Shown: positions 8,394 through 17,077 of the stretch, piece by piece
Layout of the letters: the number at the start of each line of letters is the position of its first letter
How positions within the stretch are numbered: the first letter of the stretch is position 1
Assembly: GCF_003003215.1 (NCBI RefSeq)
Contig: NZ_PVUF01000021.1
Coordinates: forward strand, 1-41,183
DNA: 41,183 bases
DNA from: Tritonibacter scottomollicae
GTDB taxonomy: Bacteria > Pseudomonadota > Alphaproteobacteria > Rhodobacterales > Rhodobacteraceae
Direction of reading: 5' to 3'
The notes under the pieces: model-generated
Databases searched by the model: none
Seen by the model: the letters and a program-made list of their open reading frames with translations, nothing else
What the model was told of the DNA's origin: nothing
Made by a program: the position numbers and the translations under genes

Positions 8394-9365
8394 TCAGCCC
8401 AGGCCCGCGCGCAGGCAGTCGTGGATGTGCAGCAGCCCCGCCACCCTGTCCGCGTCATCCAGTACGAACAAGGCCGAGATCTTGCGGCTGTTCATCTCGT
8501 GCAGCGCCTCGGAAGCAAGCGAGCCGCGTCGGATCACCTTGGGGCCGCGGGTGGCCACTTCGCCCGCAGAACGCGCCATCAGCCCGTCCATATTGCGGCG
8601 CAAATCGCCGTCGGTGATGATGCCCGTGAGCCGACCACCCTCGACCAGCCCCGCAAGGCCAAAGCCCTTGGCGGTCATGGTCAAAAGCGCCTCAGACATC
8701 GGGGTTTCCGGTGCCACGAGGGACAGGGCGTCGCCCGTGTGCATCAGCCCATCCACCAGCATCAGCTGTGCGCCGAGCTTGCCGCCGGGGTGGAAGACCT
8801 TGAAATCCTCGCGCTCAAAGCCGCGCCGCTTCATCAACGCCACCGCCAGCGCATCGCCCATCGCCAGCGTCGCCGTGGTCGAGGTGGTGGGCGCCATGCC
8901 GATGCCGCAGGCCTCCGGCGCATCGGGCAGCAGCAGCACCACATCGGCCTGGGTGGCCAAGGTGCTCTCGGCCATGCGGGTGATGGCAATCAGCGGGATC
9001 GCAAAGCGGCGGCTGTAGGTGACGATATCGGCCAGTTCAGACGTCTCGCCGGAATTAGAAATCACCAGGCAGACATCGCGCGGCGTCACCATGCCAAGGT
9101 CGCCATGGCTGGCCTCGGTGGCATGTACAAATTGCGCCGGCGTCCCGGTAGAGGCCAGGGTGGCGGCGATCTTATTGCCGATATGGCCGGATTTGCCGAC
9201 GCCGGAGACAATGACGCGCCCCTCCATCGCCTCGAGGATATCGATGGCCTTGAGCTGTGCATCACCTACCTCTCCAGCCATCCGGGTCAGCGCTGCCGCC
9301 TCCACCTTCAGCACGCGGGCCATTTCAACCAGAGTCTCGTCGAGGGTCATCTGTCTGGGGGGCAT
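8394..9365 (-). CDS. kpsF: Arabinose-5-phosphate isomerase, KpsF/GutQ family
   Basis: Converts D-ribulose 5-phosphate to D-arabinose 5-phosphate, the first step to CMP-Kdo, in the cytoplasm. The 323-residue protein has an N-terminal SIS domain (GVGKSGHIGNKIAATLAS, then TEASHGDLGM and ISNSGETSELADIV) and a C-terminal CBS pair (MSEALLTMTAKGFGLAGLVE, LTGIITDGDLRRNMD, KISALFVLDD). I chose the ATG at 9365 (MPPRQMTLDE) because GGAG lies upstream; the open frame also allows a TTG at 9383. A plasmid kpsF next to Kps-type export genes suggests extra Kdo supply for a capsule linker, although the Kdo transferases KpsC/KpsS are not in the window. It shares strand with the epimerase upstream (166-bp gap). 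Confidence 0.92.
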   Translation of the reverse strand: MPPRQMTLDETLVEMARVLKVEAAALTRMAGEVGDAQLKAIDILEAMEGRVIVSGVGKSGHIGNKIAATLASTGTPAQFVHATEASHGDLGMVTPRDVCLVISNSGETSELADIVTYSRRFAIPLIAITRMAESTLATQADVVLLLPDAPEACGIGMAPTTSTTATLAMGDALAVALMKRRGFEREDFKVFHPGGKLGAQLMLVDGLMHTGDALSLVAPETPMSEALLTMTAKGFGLAGLVEGGRLTGIITDGDLRRNMDGLMARSAGEVATRGPKVIRRGSLASEALHEMNSRKISALFVLDDADRVAGLLHIHDCLRAGLG

Positions 9366-9531
9366 GTGGCGGTCTCCGGGCAACAGGCTCTGCTGTTATT
9401 GTGTCTAGGCAGCGCGGCGGCAAATGACCAGAGCTGTCCCACTAGAACGAAAATCTCTGTACGGTATACTTAGAACGGAGCTAGCCCCCCGAAGGTGATC
9501 CTAGGCCTGCCCATCACCCACATTGTCAGCA

Positions 9532-10566
9532 TCAGCGGCCATAGTACTCCCGGAACCACGTCACGAAGCGGGTAATCCCTTCTCTGAAATCGGTCTGAGG
9601 ACGATACCCCGTCAGGTCCTTCAACAGATTGGCATTGGCCCAGGTCGCGGGCACATCACCCTTTTGCATCTCCATGTAGTTGCGAATGGCCTTCTGACCC
9701 AGAGCCTCTTCAATGGCCTCAATGAAATCCAATAGCCGTACCTTGTCAGAATTGCCGATATTAACCACCCGGTAGGGCGCTACTGGCGACAAGCTGTCGC
9801 CTTTTAGGATGTCATCCCTTGATTCAGGGAGTACCGGTGGCGTGTCAATAAGCAGGCGGATGCCGCGCACCAAGTCATCAACATAAGTGAAATCCCGGTA
9901 CATATCGCCATGGTTATAGATGTCGATCGGACGGCCCTTCAGGATCGCATCGACGAATTTATACAAGGCAAGGTCCGGACGCCCCCAAGGACCATAAACA
10001 GTAAAAAAACGAAACATTGTCGTTGGCAGCCCCCACAGATGCGCATAGGAATGCGCCATTGCCTCATTGGCCTTCTTCGTAGCAGCATAAATGGTGAGCG
10101 GTGTGTCGGCCTTGTCAGTTTCCGCAAAGGGCATGTCCTCATTGGCACCATAAACTGAGGAGGTGGAGGCAATTAAAAGATGCTCTACCTTGAGCCGTCG
10201 AGCCGCTTCCATTACGTTGAAGGTGCCTACAACGTTGCTGTCGATATAGGCCCGCGGATTTTCCAGACTGTATCGCACGCCCGCCTGTCCGGCGAGGTGA
10301 ACCATCACATCCGGACGAAAGTTGTCCACCATACGGTCAAACAGCGCCTGGTCCTGCAGCATGCCCTCTGTGCGGGTGAAGCTCGGACTCTGCAACAGTA
10401 CCCCGTGACGCCGCTGCTTCAAGTTTACATCGTAATAATCCGTCATGCCATCAAAGCCATGCACCCAATCCCCTTCTGCCAGTAGCAGCCTAGCCAAGTG
10501 AAAGCCGATAAATCCGGCAGTGCCGGTAACCAGAACGCGGCGCGGCGCGCTTTGGGGCTGTTTCAT
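9532..10566 (-). CDS. UDP-glucuronate 4-epimerase-like SDR enzyme
   Basis: 344 residues of the extended short-chain dehydrogenase family. The NAD site is [17 protein letters not shown]; the middle has [15 protein letters not shown]; the catalytic motif is STSSVYG...[11 protein letters not shown] (Y-x3-K). [19 protein letters not shown] and [14 protein letters not shown] are characteristic of UDP-glucuronate 4-epimerases (LspL/Cap1J type), which make UDP-galacturonate. With the TviB-like dehydrogenase at 39.4 kb it could instead act on an N-acetylated uronate, as in Vi-antigen synthesis. The ATG at 10566 is used. The gene appears intact. Confidence 0.9.
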   Translation of the reverse strand: MKQPQSAPRRVLVTGTAGFIGFHLARLLLAEGDWVHGFDGMTDYYDVNLKQRRHGVLLQSPSFTRTEGMLQDQALFDRMVDNFRPDVMVHLAGQAGVRYSLENPRAYIDSNVVGTFNVMEAARRLKVEHLLIASTSSVYGANEDMPFAETDKADTPLTIYAATKKANEAMAHSYAHLWGLPTTMFRFFTVYGPWGRPDLALYKFVDAILKGRPIDIYNHGDMYRDFTYVDDLVRGIRLLIDTPPVLPESRDDILKGDSLSPVAPYRVVNIGNSDKVRLLDFIEAIEEALGQKAIRNYMEMQKGDVPATWANANLLKDLTGYRPQTDFREGITRFVTWFREYYGR

Positions 10567-10743
10567 GGAGCTATCTCTCTCGATTGTGCCGGTGGTTAGC
10601 TATACCCTCGCAGAATAGGAAAAGCATCAGGAAGCGTATCATATTCGGATGTATTGGAGAGGGGGCGATGAGACGACGCTGTTGCGGTTTTCTTCTGGCC
10701 CACAGGCCCGGCTGACCAGCACAAGGCTCAGCCTTGCAGGCAA

Positions 10744-10824
10744 GATCTGCGCAACCACTGTACCTTCTGCGCTCTGCATGATGATGAACTCTTTCGGCGC
10801 GTCGGTGAATTAAGATGCTTTCAT
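10744..10824 (-). pseudogene. Decayed IS3-family OrfA start
   Basis: After a strong ribosome-binding sequence (AAGGAGG) the minus strand reads MKAS-stop-FTDAPKEFIIMQSAEGTVVAQI. This matches the usual start of an IS3 OrfA group (MKASKFT.AQKAFI..Q...GTPVAEIC) with a stop in place of the fifth residue, after which the frame is lost. It is a short IS scar; nothing downstream of it is recognisable. Confidence 0.5.
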
Positions 10825-11114
10825 CGTAATCCCCTCCTTGCCCAGCCACGGCAAACGAGCGAAAAGTCTAGTCGCAGACTGGGAAACTGTAGGGCGCACA
10901 GCACAAGAAAGCCAATGATCATGTTTTTAGGAGCATCAGTATTGTTTAGCCGAAGTGCATATTGAGTCAACCTTCCCAAGATTTACACTCAGATGAGGAA
11001 AATGATACTACATATCCGTCCCCTATACGGCTACATTTATGCCCCGCTTCCTACCCGCCCGCAAGAACAAGGTCACTCTCATGAACGTAAATGCAGAGAG
11101 TAGCCATCATGGCA

Positions 11115-11222
11115 AGGCTCAATGGCCTCACGCCATTCGAATACATCTGCAAAATCTGGACAAACGAACCAGACCGATTCATTCTAAACCCAACCCACCA
11201 CACACCGGGACCAAACACCTAG
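11115..11222 (+). pseudogene. C-terminal fragment of an IS481-family transposase
   Basis: Plus-strand translation gives RLNGLTPFEYICKIWTNEPD followed by RFILNPTHHTPGPNT and a stop at 11222, which immediately forms the element terminus (ACCAAACACCTAG). It is closely related to the C-terminus of the copy at 2844-3860 (LNGLTPYEYICKIWTSEPDR). Only this end of the element remains. Confidence 0.75.
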
Positions 11223-11339
11223 GGCTATCCATGCCGCCACCGTCGGGCGGGCAGCCCGGCGGACATCAGGGCCTGAATTTCACAGAGGACTTCTCGAGGC
11301 ATCGGTCGGCTGGATCACCGCCAACTTGAGCGTGCTGCA

Positions 11340-11807
11340 TTTGGCGGCAATGACAGCCTGCCACCAGTAGATCATATCCTCGACAGCAGCGACAGCCGTT
11401 TCCAGAATTTCAGCGAAATCGACGTCACCCGAAGCGGTGACTGGCTCTTGGTGGTTCCGCTAGGCAGCGACGGGGACTGCTCGATCTTTGCGCTGCGCAA
11501 GCCTCGCCGCCCCCCTCAACAACGATGGCGAACTGCGCAGTCATACGGGCAATGTTTCCATCGATGGCGGTTTTGTTTCGAACACGATGATCGGCGACTT
11601 TGGCCGTGACCGGGTCTATGGCGACGACCCATTTTTCACCTCGGGGCGGCCAATCACGGCTTCGAGTGGATCCAAGGCTATAACACCGCCGAGGGCGAGG
11701 AAGCTTTTGTGGTCTATCGCCCCACCGGCCAGACCACGTGGGCCTTGGTCGATGGTGCCACCCAGGACGCGATCATCCTGCGCATCGACGACGCTGATCA
11801 TGGCTGA
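11340..11807 (+). pseudogene. Decayed fragment of a secreted, possibly calcium-binding-type protein
   Basis: Three reading frames in succession carry protein-like sequence. The first is FGGNDSLPPVDHILDSSDSR and FSEIDVTRSGDWLLVVPLGS (11340-11500). The second is NVSIDGGFVSNTMIGDFGRD and RVYGDDPFF (11548-11637). The third is HGFEWIQGYNTAEGEEAFVV, YRPTGQTTWALVDGATQDAI and LRIDDADHG (11657-11807). The aspartate/glycine-rich GGNDS and DRVYGDD segments recall RTX-like secreted proteins, but no full nonapeptide array is present. It is best read as one gene broken by two frame changes and truncated upstream. The family assignment is weak. Confidence 0.4.
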
Positions 11808-11944
11808 TGTATGGCATCTGATGGTGTGACCGCCTCCACGGTACCTTTCATTCCGATGTAGATATACAAACTTATTCTTACGCATGCACGACCATCAACC
11901 CATCGCCCGAATTCGGGCACCTGTATCTGGTAGGCCCCGCCCGT

Positions 11945-13198
11945 TCAGCCCGCGTCGATCCTGATCGGCGACGTGGTGCTGACCAGCCGGTTGATTCGCG
12001 CCAGATGCTCCGGCAGGCAGCAGGTCAGAAAATCATAGTCCCGCATCACCCGCGCCCGGGCCCGCGCGCCCAGCTCCGCATGCTCCGCCGGGCGGGCCAG
12101 CACCTCCACCACCTGCGCGGCCAGCGCCTCCGGATCGAAGAAATCCACCAGCAGGCCGGTGTCCCCATGGGTGATCGCCTCGCGCACCGGTGCCACATCG
12201 GCGGCCACGATGGTGGCCTCCATCGCCATCGCCTCCAGAAGCGACCAGCTGAGAACAAAGGGCATGGTCAGATAGACGTGGCAGCGCGACAGCTGGATGA
12301 TGCGGCACAGGTCCGCATAGGGCACCCGGCCCAGGAAATGCACCCGGCTCCAGTCGACGCAGTCGCCGACCTCGGCCTCCATCTCGCCGCGCAGGCCGCC
12401 GGGGTGTTCGCTCTCGCGCCCGTAGGAGACCTCGTTGCCGCCGATCATCAGAATGCGCGCATTGGGGCGTGCGGCCTGAATCGCCGGCAGCGCCCGCATC
12501 ATGATGTGAAACCCGCGCGCCCGTTCCATGTTGCGGGCCACATAGGTCACCACCTCATCGCCGCGCGACAGCGGATGGCCCAGCCGCCCCAGCGCGATCT
12601 GCGCATTCGGGTTGGCCTGCAACCGGTCCGCCCGGATGCCATCGTGGCAGACATACATCATGTCATGGAACGAGGCCGGAAAGCGGTCGCGCTGCCAGTA
12701 GGTCGGCACATGGCCCAGATCTACCACCTCGCGGTTGAGGCAGGGCACCACGTTGCGGGCGCGGTTGAAATAGGGCGCATGGGCACCGGCGGGCTGTTCG
12801 GAGTCGAAGCCGACCATGCCGCCTTGCATATTGTAGTAATATTCAAAGAAGCCAAGGATCGGCACATCCGGCCAGAGATCCTTGAAGAAGGACAATTCCC
12901 CCCAGCCGGTATGGCCGAGGATGATGTCGGGGCGAAAGCCGGTCTCGGCCTCGTATTTCTGCATCGCCTGCACGGCGCCAAAGCCCGCCCCCGCTGCCGC
13001 TTCCCAGTCCCGGGCTAGGCCAAAGGCCTCCTTCGCCGGCGTGTGGAAGGGGGCATAGACCACCGTGCGCACGCCCGCGATCTTCACATCGCTCCGCTGG
13101 CTCAGGAAAACCAGTTCATACCCGCCCTGCGCGACAAGCCATTTCACCAGCTCGCGATACTGACCCGGCATGTTCTGATGCACGAACAGCAGTTTCAT
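11945..13198 (-). CDS. Group 4 glycosyltransferase (GT-B fold)
   Basis: 417 residues, normal length for a GT4 enzyme, starting MKLLFVHQNMPGQYRELVKW from the ATG at 13198 with GGGGAG upstream. The N-terminal half binds the acceptor (FRPDIILGHTGWGELSFFKD; GFFEYYYNMQGGMVGFDSEQ). The C-terminal donor domain shows VTYVARNMERARGFHIMMRA, RILMIGGNEVSYG and SWSLLEAMAMEATIVAADVA, in which the E-x7-E-like loop binds the nucleotide sugar. It probably adds a sugar to the polysaccharide repeat unit at the cytoplasmic face. Donor and acceptor cannot be told from sequence. A truncated relative survives at 32525-32642. This is the only intact glycosyltransferase besides the initiating enzyme. Confidence 0.9.
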   Translation of the reverse strand: MKLLFVHQNMPGQYRELVKWLVAQGGYELVFLSQRSDVKIAGVRTVVYAPFHTPAKEAFGLARDWEAAAGAGFGAVQAMQKYEAETGFRPDIILGHTGWGELSFFKDLWPDVPILGFFEYYYNMQGGMVGFDSEQPAGAHAPYFNRARNVVPCLNREVVDLGHVPTYWQRDRFPASFHDMMYVCHDGIRADRLQANPNAQIALGRLGHPLSRGDEVVTYVARNMERARGFHIMMRALPAIQAARPNARILMIGGNEVSYGRESEHPGGLRGEMEAEVGDCVDWSRVHFLGRVPYADLCRIIQLSRCHVYLTMPFVLSWSLLEAMAMEATIVAADVAPVREAITHGDTGLLVDFFDPEALAAQVVEVLARPAEHAELGARARARVMRDYDFLTCCLPEHLARINRLVSTTSPIRIDAG

Positions 13199-13615
13199 TG
13201 CCGTTGCTCCCCTGCTCTCTCTCGACGCGATTGGCCGCTGCGCGGCGCTTGCACCTTACATGCACAACAAACAGCCGGAAACCACATGCCACACTGGGAC
13301 ATGCCGCGATCAGTCCATTCCGTTTGCCTTGCGCCGCAAGGCTTCGCTGACCTGGGCCTCCTCGGCCACGCGATGACACTGGAGCATTTTCTCCGTGCGG
13401 CTTGACCACCAAGCGGGCAGACTGAAAATTCTGGACCAACATCGCCAATCAGTGCGGTCATGAGAGGGATGAAGGCGGATTTGCAAGCGTATCGCCGATC
13501 CAGCGGTCACCATGACCTTCCATCATGTCAGAGTAGAATTCTGGAAAGCTTGTATCTTGCACCATGCCCCCTCCATGTCTCATATTGCCCCTCGAAGTAA
13601 TTCTCAGAGTTCTGC
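13199..13615. other. Non-coding stretch upstream of the GT4 gene
   Basis: About 420 bp with no reading frame that shows family features on either strand. It may contain further debris of the decayed gene just beyond it. Confidence 0.3.
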
Positions 13616-13851
13616 TAGATCTGAATGTTTCCCCACAGATTTTTCTGCTCCCACCAAGACAGCACCACAAAGAACATCATCAGGAAGAAATAGAATCAGG
13701 CTCCAAGCCGCAACCAGCCATTGTGAAACCGCGGTACCTCCAGCGTGTCCTCGTCGACCATGCGCAGCGAATACTGCAATGCATCTAGGTTCAAATCTGC
13801 GCCAATAGAGTGCGCATTCAGATGGCCCCATGTTCGCAGCTCTTGCCAGAA
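13616..13851 (-). pseudogene. Remnant of a membrane-protein gene
   Basis: One minus-strand frame reads FWQELRTWGHLNAHSIGADL, NLDALQYSLRMVDEDTLEVP and RFHNGWLRLGA, then a stop, then FYFFLMMFFVVLSWWEQKNL before another stop at 13616. A coherent soluble segment followed by a strongly hydrophobic segment suggests the end of a membrane protein with a nonsense mutation. I do not recognise the family. The stretch from 13852 to 14095 contains nothing I can name. Confidence 0.35.
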
Positions 13852-14095
13852 TGACATGTCAGAGGGTCCTCACTTTGATGCTAAGGCTGTTGGAGTATTC
13901 GCCACCCTTGAGCTATGGGTAGCTGGCCTTGGCTCGCAGGTCTGACATCCTGTCTCCCGCCCGTCCGGTTTTTTCCGCAAGTTGCAAATGCACGAGGCCC
14001 GGGCTGGGGACCTCTAGAAATATTGCTCACGCCGACATGCGCACATGCTAAGTGAGAAATTAAATCGGAAAATTCTTAGTGTTGCACCTATGGTA

Positions 14096-15100
14096 TCAAG
14101 CATCTGCCCGCTTGCGTACCCAGCCCAGAAACGCCGCATCGGGTTTGCGCAGGCGCGGGCCGCCAGATTTGGCCCAGACCGCGCGCCAGTCGGCCTCCAG
14201 CCCATGCACATCGACACCGGGGATCAGGCGGCGGGCCTCGTCGCGGGCGGCCTCCGACACCACCGGCGGCGGGCCCTCGACCACGGCCGCCTTCTGGGCA
14301 AAGCGGATGATGTCACCTTCCAGCTCCGTCATCTTGTAATCCGGCAACGGCTGGGCCTCGATCATGTCGCGGATCATCTTGCGGAACACCCGGCGCGGAC
14401 TGGCGGAGCCGGATTTCTTCAGCAGGGTTTCCACCGAAATCTGCCAGCTGTCCTGACGGCCACAGTGCTTGCGCGCCAACTCGTAGATTCGCCGCTCCAG
14501 GGGTTTGCGCAGGCGGAAATACTCCCGGCTCAGCGTCAGCACCGATTTCGACAGCACCGCCCGGTAGAGCCAGTCCGAGAGCGTCACCGCCACCGAGACC
14601 ATGCGACCACCACGCGCCTTGCGCACGATCTCCCAGCTGTCGATCAGGCCAAAGCCCGAGGTGACCTCCTGCCCGCCGGTGGTGATATTGGTGGTGATGC
14701 GGGTGCCCGCCAGCCGCTCAAACGCCTCGCGCAGGCGGCGATAAGCATCGCCCGAGGTCTCCCGGTTGCAGGCCACCAGGAGATCATGCGCGGTCAGATG
14801 CAGAGTGCGGCTCACCTGACGCCCCGCGTTCAGCGCCGCCATCAGCTGGCTGACACAGAAGATCAGGATGTCCTTGTCATGGATCGTCGCCAACCCCTTG
14901 ACCGAAGGGGTCACGGTAATCTCGGCGCCATTGTGTTCATAATTCAGGATGCGCCGGTCGGGCCGTGTGCCCAGGCTGAACAGCGGATGCTCCATCGAGG
15001 CGAGGTCGTTCTTGGGCATCGCATCAAAGATATCACAGAGGAAATAAGCCCCCTGCCCCTCCGGCGGATAGCCTCCGGTCTCGCTCACCGCGCTGGTCAT
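14096..15100 (-). CDS. repA: Plasmid replication initiator RepA (RPA family)
   Basis: This 334-residue protein has the layout of the RepA/RPA-type initiators of Rhodobacteraceae plasmids. It begins with a conserved N-terminal stretch (ATIHDKDILIFCVSQLMAAL) and a winged-helix region (GDAYRRLREAFERLAGTRIT; SGFGLIDSWEIV), then a second winged helix (LRKPLERRIYELARKHCGRQ; ETLLKKSGSASPRRVFRKMI). It should bind the iterons just upstream of its own gene (15214-15279) and load the host helicase. It is divergent from parAB, the usual order for this replicon type. The ATG at 15100 is used. RepA replicons of this kind define the biofilm plasmids described in Phaeobacter. Confidence 0.9.
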   Translation of the reverse strand: MTSAVSETGGYPPEGQGAYFLCDIFDAMPKNDLASMEHPLFSLGTRPDRRILNYEHNGAEITVTPSVKGLATIHDKDILIFCVSQLMAALNAGRQVSRTLHLTAHDLLVACNRETSGDAYRRLREAFERLAGTRITTNITTGGQEVTSGFGLIDSWEIVRKARGGRMVSVAVTLSDWLYRAVLSKSVLTLSREYFRLRKPLERRIYELARKHCGRQDSWQISVETLLKKSGSASPRRVFRKMIRDMIEAQPLPDYKMTELEGDIIRFAQKAAVVEGPPPVVSEAARDEARRLIPGVDVHGLEADWRAVWAKSGGPRLRKPDAAFLGWVRKRADA

Positions 15101-15193
15101 GATATCGGTCTCACTGCTCTGCCTGTTCCACGGTTGCCGATCCGCTGTATCACCGGATTCGGGTTCGTGGTTTTGATTACACCCACCCTATGG

Positions 15194-15202
15194 TTATCCA
15201 CA
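15194..15202 (+). promoter_or_regulatory. DnaA box in the plasmid origin
   Basis: A perfect consensus DnaA box, TTATCCACA, 12 bases before the first iteron and 93 bases upstream of repA. It implies that host DnaA takes part in origin opening. Confidence 0.75.
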
Positions 15203-15213
15203 GCCCCGCACAA

Positions 15214-15279
15214 CGGGGGTTCAGAGTCAGCACGTCGGGGGTTCGGAGTCACTTTATCGGGGTTTCAGAGTCACGTGAT
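15214..15279 (+). repeat. Three 22-bp origin iterons
   Basis: Three tandem direct repeats with an exact 22-bp period start at 15214, 15236 and 15258. Each has a conserved core CGGGG(G/T)TTC(A/G)GAGTCA and a variable six-base tail. Two helical turns per repeat is the usual iteron spacing, so these are the likely RepA binding sites of oriV. The following AT-rich tract (about 15300-15380, with runs such as TTAACTAGAAATAACACATT) is a plausible unwinding element. Confidence 0.85.
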
Positions 15280-15593
15280 CCGTCAAAATCATGCAATGAG
15301 CCAATGAAAAAAGGGCTTTGCAGAACGCCATGTCCTGCCTTAACTAGAAATAACACATTAATAACAAGCTAGGTTTTTTTCAGGCCTGCCAAATGTGCCC
15401 AAAATCCGCCGCCCCGGCCCGTCGCAAGACACGGATTTGCTTAGAAAAATACAGCCATGTCATCATAATGCTTCCACCTGCCACCTTTTCTGCTATCTTG
15501 AGGAAAAGGCGATACATGAGGCGGCTGTGCCCAAGCTCGGAAGGAGAACCGGGCAGGACAAGCCGCTTCCTTCCAGCATGAGGCAAAGGCAGG

Positions 15594-17003
15594 ATGGCCA
15601 AAGATATCCACAGCAAGGCAGGCAGCGCCCTGCCCCCCTATTTCAACATTGATCCCGACGCTGCGATGGCAGATCTGGACCAGCCGACCGACACCGCGCG
15701 CTTTGCCGAGATCGCCGAAGGCTGCACCCGCGGTCGCGCCGATCTGGCCAGCCGGGGTCTCAATGAGGAAGGCGCCAAATCCCTGCGCCTGTTCTCCACC
15801 TGGGAGATCACCCGCTACCTGATCCCGGTGGCGCAGGCCCATTTCCGCCGGGTGCTGAAAGCCAACCCGGAACTGCCGCAGGGCCGGTCCGAAACCGAAG
15901 GCGGCGCCAAGTGGTTCACCCTCGACGAGGTGTTGCGGCTGCGTGCGTTTTTTGCCGCGCAAGGGTCCAAGGCCAAGAACTACCTGCCCTACCGCCCCGA
16001 AGGCTTGCCGGCAAAACTCGTCGCCGTGGCCAACTTCAAGGGCGGCGTCGGCAAGACCTCAACCGCGGCGCATCTGGCGATGTCGGCGGCGCTGGACGGC
16101 TACAAGGTGCTGGTGGTGGATCTGGATTCTCAAGGCTCCATGACCTCGATCTTTGGCGGCAAGGTCGAGGACGAATGGAAGACAGCCTTTCCGCTGCTGG
16201 CCCGCCACTACGGCGAACATCTGCGGCTGGAAAACCAGCGCCGTCTTGATCGCGGCGATGCCCCCCAGCCGCTGGACGAAAGCCTGACCGCTGCGATGGA
16301 GATGACGGCGGCGGATGTGATCCAGCCGACCCACTGGCCCAACATCGATCTCATTGGCGCCCAGCTGAACCTCTATTGGGCGGAGTTCCAGATCCCGGTC
16401 TGGCGCATGGCGGCACGCTCGTGGAAATTGTGGGATGCGCTCACCGACCGGCTGGAGGCAGACGGGGTGCTGGATCAATACGATGTGGTCTTTATCGACA
16501 CGCCGCCGGCGCTTGGCTACCTGACCATCAACGGGCTTTCGGCCGCTGATATCCTGCTGGTGCCGATGGGGGCGTCGTTTCTGGAGTTCGATTCTACAGG
16601 CCGGTTCTTTGACATGCTGCATTCCACCTTCGCCTCGATCGAGGAGGGGGAGAACCTCGCCGCCCGTGCCCTTGGCCGACCCGAGATCGGCTTTGAATGG
16701 GATGCGGTGCGCGCGGTGATCACCCGCTATGACGGCGCCCAGCAGGGCGAGCTGGCGGGGCTGGTGCAGGCCTATATGGGCCCGACCCTGTCGCCGCACC
16801 GGCAGGATTACACCGCGCTGATCGGTCAGGCCGGCGAGCAGGTCAATGGCATCTACGAGGCGGATTACCGCGACTTCAACCGCGAGACCTATGCCCGCGG
16901 GCGTGAGACGTTTGATGAGACTTATGCTGCCTTCAAACGGCTGCTCAACGGCGTCTGGCGGCGTGAGGAACTGGCGTTGCAGGCGGAGCGCGCGGCCTTC
17001 TGA
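15594..17003 (+). CDS. parA: Plasmid partition ATPase ParA
   Basis: 469 residues, a long (type Ia-like) ParA with an N-terminal DNA-binding region (about residues 1-140, including FSTWEITRYLIPVAQAHFRR and WFTLDEVLRLRAFFA) before the deviant Walker A motif KGGVGKT at residue 149. The Walker A' and B strands follow (VLVVDLDSQGSMTSIFGG; YDVVFIDTPPALGYLTING). It binds the nucleoid with ATP and moves ParB-parS complexes. The N-terminal HTH suggests it also represses its own operon. The ATG at 15594 has AAGGCAGG upstream. parB follows after 74 bp. Confidence 0.95.
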   Translation: MAKDIHSKAGSALPPYFNIDPDAAMADLDQPTDTARFAEIAEGCTRGRADLASRGLNEEGAKSLRLFSTWEITRYLIPVAQAHFRRVLKANPELPQGRSETEGGAKWFTLDEVLRLRAFFAAQGSKAKNYLPYRPEGLPAKLVAVANFKGGVGKTSTAAHLAMSAALDGYKVLVVDLDSQGSMTSIFGGKVEDEWKTAFPLLARHYGEHLRLENQRRLDRGDAPQPLDESLTAAMEMTAADVIQPTHWPNIDLIGAQLNLYWAEFQIPVWRMAARSWKLWDALTDRLEADGVLDQYDVVFIDTPPALGYLTINGLSAADILLVPMGASFLEFDSTGRFFDMLHSTFASIEEGENLAARALGRPEIGFEWDAVRAVITRYDGAQQGELAGLVQAYMGPTLSPHRQDYTALIGQAGEQVNGIYEADYRDFNRETYARGRETFDETYAAFKRLLNGVWRREELALQAERAAF

Positions 17004-17077
17004 GGCCGGGTTAGGATGCGGCTGCGATACTGGAGGCGCCTCGCCCCGGTCATGGCCCATGAGGAAGGACGACGAGA

